Origin: Flavobacteriaceae bacterium UBA3179
GTDB taxonomy: Bacteria > Bacteroidota > Bacteroidia > Flavobacteriales > Flavobacteriaceae
Direction of reading: 5' to 3'
NCBI GenBank assembly: GCA_002364245.1
Contig: DEXR01000050.1
Coordinates: forward strand, 1 to 18,546
Length of the DNA: 18,546 bases
Shown here: piece after piece, positions 15,352 through 18,546 of the stretch
How the letters are laid out: each line of letters opens with the position of its first letter
Position numbering within the stretch: the stretch's first letter is position 1
Notes under the pieces: generated by a model
What the model was told of the DNA's origin: nothing
What the model saw: only the letters and a program-made list of their open reading frames with translations
The model's database searches: none
Translations under genes and position numbers: made by a program

Positions 15352-16221
15352 ATGAAACGTCTGCTTTTCTTATTTATCTTACTTGTTAGTGTTACAAGTA
15401 TTGGCCAGCAACAATATACCGTAAATGGTGAAACCTACACCTTACAGAAAGAAGTTGATGGGCCACTCGCACTATTATGGAACAGTATTGATAATGAATA
15501 CCGCTACTTCTTAGAAAAAGGAAACACCATAACCGAATTAAAAAACACCGAAGTTAACGGCGATTATCAAGAAGAGTATAAAGAAGTGCTGCAAAGTCAA
15601 ACAGCAGATGCTTCCCTTGCAGTTGACGAAGTAAAACTAACATTACCAAGCTTGCGAGAATTTGTAGTTGCTTATAATAAGCAAATGGATCCTACTTTTA
15701 CTTCTGAAAAAAAATCCATCCAACTTAAAACCCGCTTAGGGGCATTTGTTGGAGCATCAAACAATGTGTACTATATAAACCCTGACAATACCATCTTACC
15801 GACCTTCGGGATTGATTTTGAAGTTTTAGACGAAGTAAAACTTAAAAGACACGCTTTGGTCTTTAGGTTTAAGCAATCGTTAGAAAATAGCGATTATGAG
15901 TTTTCAAACTCTGAGTTTTCTTTAAATTACCGCTTTAAGTTCATAAAAAGCAACGCTATAGACGTTTTTATAAATACTAAGGTTGTTGCCTATTCGTATG
16001 CATCACGCGATATTGTATTTATTAACGATAACAGAAATGAAGATCGTATTACTGGTTCTGGTGGTGATCTACAAACACCTGGAGCCTTTGGTTTAGGTGC
16101 CGATATTGCATTGGGCAATGGTTATATTACGCTGTCGTACAACGATATTGTAGCTATTGGACGAGAAAGCAATGATGAGTTTCCTGTAGATTTTAGCTTG
16201 GGTTACAAGTTTAATTTATAG
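15352..16221 (+). CDS. Predicted outer-membrane beta-barrel protein, unknown function
   Basis: A 289-residue protein with a clear Sec signal peptide (MKRLLFLFILLVSVTSIGQ, cleavage after about residue 19). The second half (about 120-289) alternates hydrophobic and polar residues with repeated aromatic ends (for example HALVFRFKQSL, EFSLNYRFKF, GYITLSYNDI) and finishes in SLGYKFNL, which suits an outer-membrane barrel. The region at about 20-115 is polar, with a YTVNGETYTLQKEV start. I do not recognise a named family. A near-consensus promoter element (TAACTTTA, 15324-15331) precedes the ATG, 50 bp after the glycosyltransferase. Its 3' end overlaps the convergent lipoprotein gene by 11 bases, and I see no terminator hairpin there. 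Confidence 0.75.
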   Translation: MKRLLFLFILLVSVTSIGQQQYTVNGETYTLQKEVDGPLALLWNSIDNEYRYFLEKGNTITELKNTEVNGDYQEEYKEVLQSQTADASLAVDEVKLTLPSLREFVVAYNKQMDPTFTSEKKSIQLKTRLGAFVGASNNVYYINPDNTILPTFGIDFEVLDEVKLKRHALVFRFKQSLENSDYEFSNSEFSLNYRFKFIKSNAIDVFINTKVVAYSYASRDIVFINDNRNEDRITGSGGDLQTPGAFGLGADIALGNGYITLSYNDIVAIGRESNDEFPVDFSLGYKFNL

Positions 16222-16699
16222 TATCATCTGTTTGCAAAACAATAGGGAGAGTAAACTTGGTCTTAACAGGAATGCCTCTTTTGTAAGCTGGGGCCGTAAG
16301 AGCAATTGAATCTATTTTTTTTCTTAGTGTTTCTTCGAGGCGTGGCAGTTCAGCTTTAGTAAGGCTATCCATCTCAATGCTTTTTACAGATAGCTGTCCT
16401 TTTTCTGAAACTGAAAACTTCACATAAACCGTATCATTCAAGTCCTTTATAGACATATCCTTATTATTGTTAACAGCTTCAAAAAGGTAGGTTGCCAAGG
16501 TGCTTTCAAAACAGTTTTTTTGTGCTTTTTTTTCTGAAAAAGATTCGCACGATTTAAAAACAGGATATTGGTCAACATTTTTCCAATCTATCATTTTTAT
16601 TTCTTCATCATAAAATGTTTCCGAAGAAATTTTCTCGGTTTCAAAAAACTGGCAGGAAGTTGCCAGTAGAAAAATAATAAAAAGGAATATGTATTTCAT
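16211..16699 (-). CDS. Lipoprotein with TonB_C-like domain
   Basis: A 162-residue predicted lipoprotein. The ATG at 16699 gives MKYIFLFIIFLLATSC, a textbook Bacteroidota lipoprotein signal (Cys16); the upstream frame to 16729 would put ten polar residues ahead of it and is rejected. Residues 40-75 carry VDQYPVFKSCESFSEKKAQ with Cys51 and Cys63, and about 88-156 (VYVKFSVSEKGQLSVKSI ... KTKFTLPIVL) resemble the C-terminal domain of TonB. The same Pro-x(n)-Cys then Cys module followed by a TonB_C-like domain occurs at the end of the neighbouring M56 protein. It has no transmembrane energy-transducing helix, so it is not a TonB motor component. An exact TAnnTTTG element lies 27 bp upstream, and the M56 terminator separates it from that operon. 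Function unknown. Confidence 0.78.
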   Translation of the reverse strand: MKYIFLFIIFLLATSCQFFETEKISSETFYDEEIKMIDWKNVDQYPVFKSCESFSEKKAQKNCFESTLATYLFEAVNNNKDMSIKDLNDTVYVKFSVSEKGQLSVKSIEMDSLTKAELPRLEETLRKKIDSIALTAPAYKRGIPVKTKFTLPIVLQTDDTIN

Positions 16700-16726
16700 T
16701 TCAGAATTAATACAGCTTGAAAAGTA

Positions 16727-16734
16727 CAAATTTA
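16727..16734 (-). promoter_or_regulatory. Candidate -7 promoter element of the TonB_C-like lipoprotein gene
   Basis: On the minus strand TAAATTTG matches TAnnTTTG exactly, 27 bp upstream of the ATG at 16699 and just downstream of the M56 terminator, where a new promoter would be needed. Confidence 0.5.
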
Positions 16735-16770
16735 CTGAAACTTAATCCTTTGAAAAATGAAGTTCTTCAA

Positions 16771-16802
16771 TAAAAAACCCGAAACAGATCTGTTTCGGGT
16801 TT
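16771..16802 (-). terminator. Rho-independent terminator of the BlaI-M56 operon
   Basis: A perfect 28-bp palindrome (16775-16802, arms AAACCCGAAACAGA and TCTGTTTCGGGTTT) lies 24 bp beyond the M56 stop. On the minus strand it runs into TTTTTTA. In practice the central bases form the loop, leaving a stem of about 12 pairs. Confidence 0.9.
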
Positions 16803-16825
16803 GAAGTTTTATCTGTAGGCCTACT

Positions 16826-18280
16826 TTAATTAATTTCAAAAATAATTGGCAATGAATACAGCACACCTACCTTTTTTCCTCTGTGCTCACCTGGTAGCAT
16901 TTGCGGAATTTTATTTACCACACGAAGCGCTTCTGCTTCTAAATCAGGATGTGGCGCTCTTGCTTTAACATCAGCAACGTTTCCTTGTTTGTCAATTTTA
17001 AACTGAACAAAAATGCGCTGTTTTCCATTTAAATTAGCGTTATCACCTACTTTACTATTAAAATTGTCTCCTACTAATTGCATGATTTTCTTAGACATGC
17101 ATTTTTTAGCCTCTTCATTACTCATTCCTTCGCAACCGGGGTATGTAGGTACTTTATCGATTGCCGCAAACGGAACATCTGTGTCGCCTTCGGTTTCGTC
17201 AAGATATTCTTGAACAGAAGTATATACCTTATCTCCAGGTTCTGCTTTTGTGGCCAAAAACTGCAACGCTTTTTCTTCTTCAGGAGTCAAGTTTCCTTTT
17301 TTCATAATAGCTTCAGAAAGTTCATTAATTTTGGTCATCACTTCACTATCGCCAGTGTTTGAAACTAAATTTGCTTCCTCTTTTACTTCGTCCGCTTCAT
17401 TGGTACACGATGTATAAAACAACATGGCGCAAACTACGGGAATAAGTAATAAATACTTTAGTTGGAAAATTTTCTTTGATTTTGATTTTTGTAACATAAC
17501 GATTCGTTTTTTGATTAATGATTGATTGAAAAATGTATTTGTAAATGAAATATCCGATGTTTGAAACACCTGCGATAATAAGTTTTGATAATATGCTTTT
17601 CTGGTTTGCTGTTTCGCTACACTGCTATCAGCTATAAATTCTTGCAGTTCGGTTATTTTTTTCTGGAACACATACACCAAAGGATTAAACCAACAGATAA
17701 TGCGTAAGGCTTCAAAAAACAGTAAATCGGCTGTATGTTTTTGTTTTGCGTGTACTTTCTCGTGCAGTAAAATGTTTTCGGTTTGCTTTTCTGAAAGATC
17801 ACTTCCCAAAAAAATGGTATTGAAAAAAGAAAAAGCCGCTTTGCTGTTTGGTAGTTGGATGATTTTCAAGTTCTCAAATTCGTTTGTAATACCCGATTGT
17901 TTCAACTTATAAAACTTGATCACTTTTAAACTGAAAAGAGTCAATGCCACCAACATTCCTAGCAACCAGATAATTTGGATTATTTCTGAAATAGTTAAAA
18001 AAGAAGCACCTGTCTCTGAAATAGTAACGGCCTCTAACTCTATTGCATTTTGACTTGATTCTCCTCCAATAATCACCGCCGGAAGTTGAATTAAATACTG
18101 CTCTGGAATTGCGTTTCTAAACGCTTCAATTTTAAATAAAGGAAGCAAAAAGCTTATAATTGGGGTTGCCAAAAGATAAATCCTATTCCATGTGAAAAAG
18201 GTTTCTTTTTTCAGAAATAGATCGTAAACTACCAAAAACAGTAGTTGAAAAGCGATAGTTTGTACTATATAATGTATCAT
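16826..18280 (-). CDS. BlaR1-like M56 metallopeptidase with C-terminal TonB_C-like domain
   Basis: A 484-residue membrane protein. Three N-terminal helices (about 2-20, 33-50, 100-122) precede a cytosolic M56 protease domain with HEKVH (His173, Glu174, His177) and a likely third zinc ligand at Glu214 in ELQEFIAD. A fourth hydrophobic segment (275-291) ends in YTSC, Cys292. The part beyond is extracytoplasmic: an acidic linker, a helical region (about 313-362), the motif VPTYPGCEGMSNEEAKKC with Cys383 and Cys394, and a TonB_C-like domain (420-484). In BlaR1/MecR1 this protease type is switched on by a sensor domain and leads to cleavage of the BlaI repressor. Here the penicillin-binding sensor is replaced by the TonB_C-like module, so the signal is probably not a beta-lactam bound to a serine. 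The start overlaps blaI by ATGA. Gene family is secure; the role is inferred. Confidence 0.9.
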   Translation of the reverse strand: MIHYIVQTIAFQLLFLVVYDLFLKKETFFTWNRIYLLATPIISFLLPLFKIEAFRNAIPEQYLIQLPAVIIGGESSQNAIELEAVTISETGASFLTISEIIQIIWLLGMLVALTLFSLKVIKFYKLKQSGITNEFENLKIIQLPNSKAAFSFFNTIFLGSDLSEKQTENILLHEKVHAKQKHTADLLFFEALRIICWFNPLVYVFQKKITELQEFIADSSVAKQQTRKAYYQNLLSQVFQTSDISFTNTFFNQSLIKKRIVMLQKSKSKKIFQLKYLLLIPVVCAMLFYTSCTNEADEVKEEANLVSNTGDSEVMTKINELSEAIMKKGNLTPEEEKALQFLATKAEPGDKVYTSVQEYLDETEGDTDVPFAAIDKVPTYPGCEGMSNEEAKKCMSKKIMQLVGDNFNSKVGDNANLNGKQRIFVQFKIDKQGNVADVKARAPHPDLEAEALRVVNKIPQMLPGEHRGKKVGVLYSLPIIFEIN

Positions 18281-18546
18281 GACTTTTCTTCTTTATTAAT
18301 CTCGTTCATTATCGTTTCCAGTTCATTGATACTGATGTCGTTCTTCTTCATAAAAAAGGATACCATACTCTTAAACGAACCTTGAAAATAACCATCTACC
18401 AATTTATTTATCGACTGGTTACTGTACTCGTTCTTTTTCACTTTTGGGAAATAAATATGCCCGCGACCTTCTTTCCTATAATCCACAAAATCTTTACTTT
18501 CCAGAATTCGTACAATAGTTGAAACGGTATTATATGCTGGTTTTGG
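18277..18546 (-). CDS. BlaI/MecI-type transcriptional repressor, C-terminal part (5' end off window)
   Basis: The frame is open to the right edge of the window. The first visible residues, PKPAYNTVSTIVRILESKDF, match the recognition helix region of BlaI/MecI winged-helix repressors, so the GTG at 18486 is internal and the true start lies outside. The visible 89 residues include the wing (YRKEGRGHIYFPKV) and the C-terminal dimerisation helices, ending ELETIMNEINKEEKS. BlaI-type repressors bind as dimers to inverted repeats in front of their own operon and are inactivated by proteolysis. The stop overlaps the M56 start by 4 bp (ATGA), the standard repressor-sensor pairing. The operon promoter and operator are beyond the window. 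Confidence 0.92.
   Translation of the reverse strand, partial: PKPAYNTVSTIVRILESKDFVDYRKEGRGHIYFPKVKKNEYSNQSINKLVDGYFQGSFKSMVSFFMKKNDISINELETIMNEINKEEKS

Noticed and set aside
16775..16802. 28-bp perfect palindrome considered as a regulator operator
   Set aside because: Its position after the M56 stop and the T-run on the minus strand fit an intrinsic terminator better.

Overview
The window looks like a piece of chromosome from a marine-type member of the Flavobacteriaceae (phylum Bacteroidota). Four things point there: A+T-rich DNA (about 37% G+C in hand-counted stretches of core genes), several lipoproteins with the compact '(A/T)SC' lipobox typical of the phylum, promoter elements matching the Bacteroidota -7 consensus TAnnTTTG, and phylum-typical families (BlaI/M56 pair with a TonB_C tail, HTTM protein beside ribF). 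No rRNA, tRNA, CRISPR array, insertion sequence or phage gene was seen.

Layout. 1-3781 (+): the end of radA (its start lies off the left edge), an M23 peptidase lipoprotein, and an acyl-CoA dehydrogenase of the plant ACX4 / glutaryl-CoA dehydrogenase-like clade. 3814-6254 (-): xth (exonuclease III), an OmpA-family lipoprotein with a long coiled coil, and a small lipoprotein gene that is split by a frameshift. 6485-12616 (+): a housekeeping run of prs, rplY, pth, ribF, an HTTM/vitamin K-dependent carboxylase-like membrane protein, and serS, with hairpin terminators after prs and after rplY. 12633-13190 (-): ruvC, convergent with serS across a shared hairpin. 13221-16221 (+): a translationally coupled pair of membrane genes (a lysylphosphatidylglycerol-synthase-type transmembrane protein and a family 2 glycosyltransferase), then a predicted outer-membrane protein. 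16211-18546 (-): a BlaI-type repressor (start off the right edge), an M56 BlaR1-like metalloprotease with a C-terminal TonB_C-like domain, a strong terminator, and a lipoprotein with a related TonB_C-like domain.

How the genes fit together. Most of the window is conserved core metabolism and information processing: PRPP synthesis, L25, peptidyl-tRNA hydrolase, FMN/FAD synthesis, Ser-tRNA charging, recombination and repair. The less ordinary parts are four. First, the BlaI-M56-TonB_C operon and its neighbouring TonB_C-like lipoprotein; the M56 protein carries a lipoprotein-signal-like sequence at its last membrane segment. Second, the unrecognised lipoprotein interrupted by a -1 type frame change, in DNA visibly richer in A+T than its flanks. 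Third, the HTTM gene overlapping ribF. Fourth, the membrane protein/glycosyltransferase pair. I did not find a convincing entirely new system; the M56 arrangement is the best candidate for undescribed biology.
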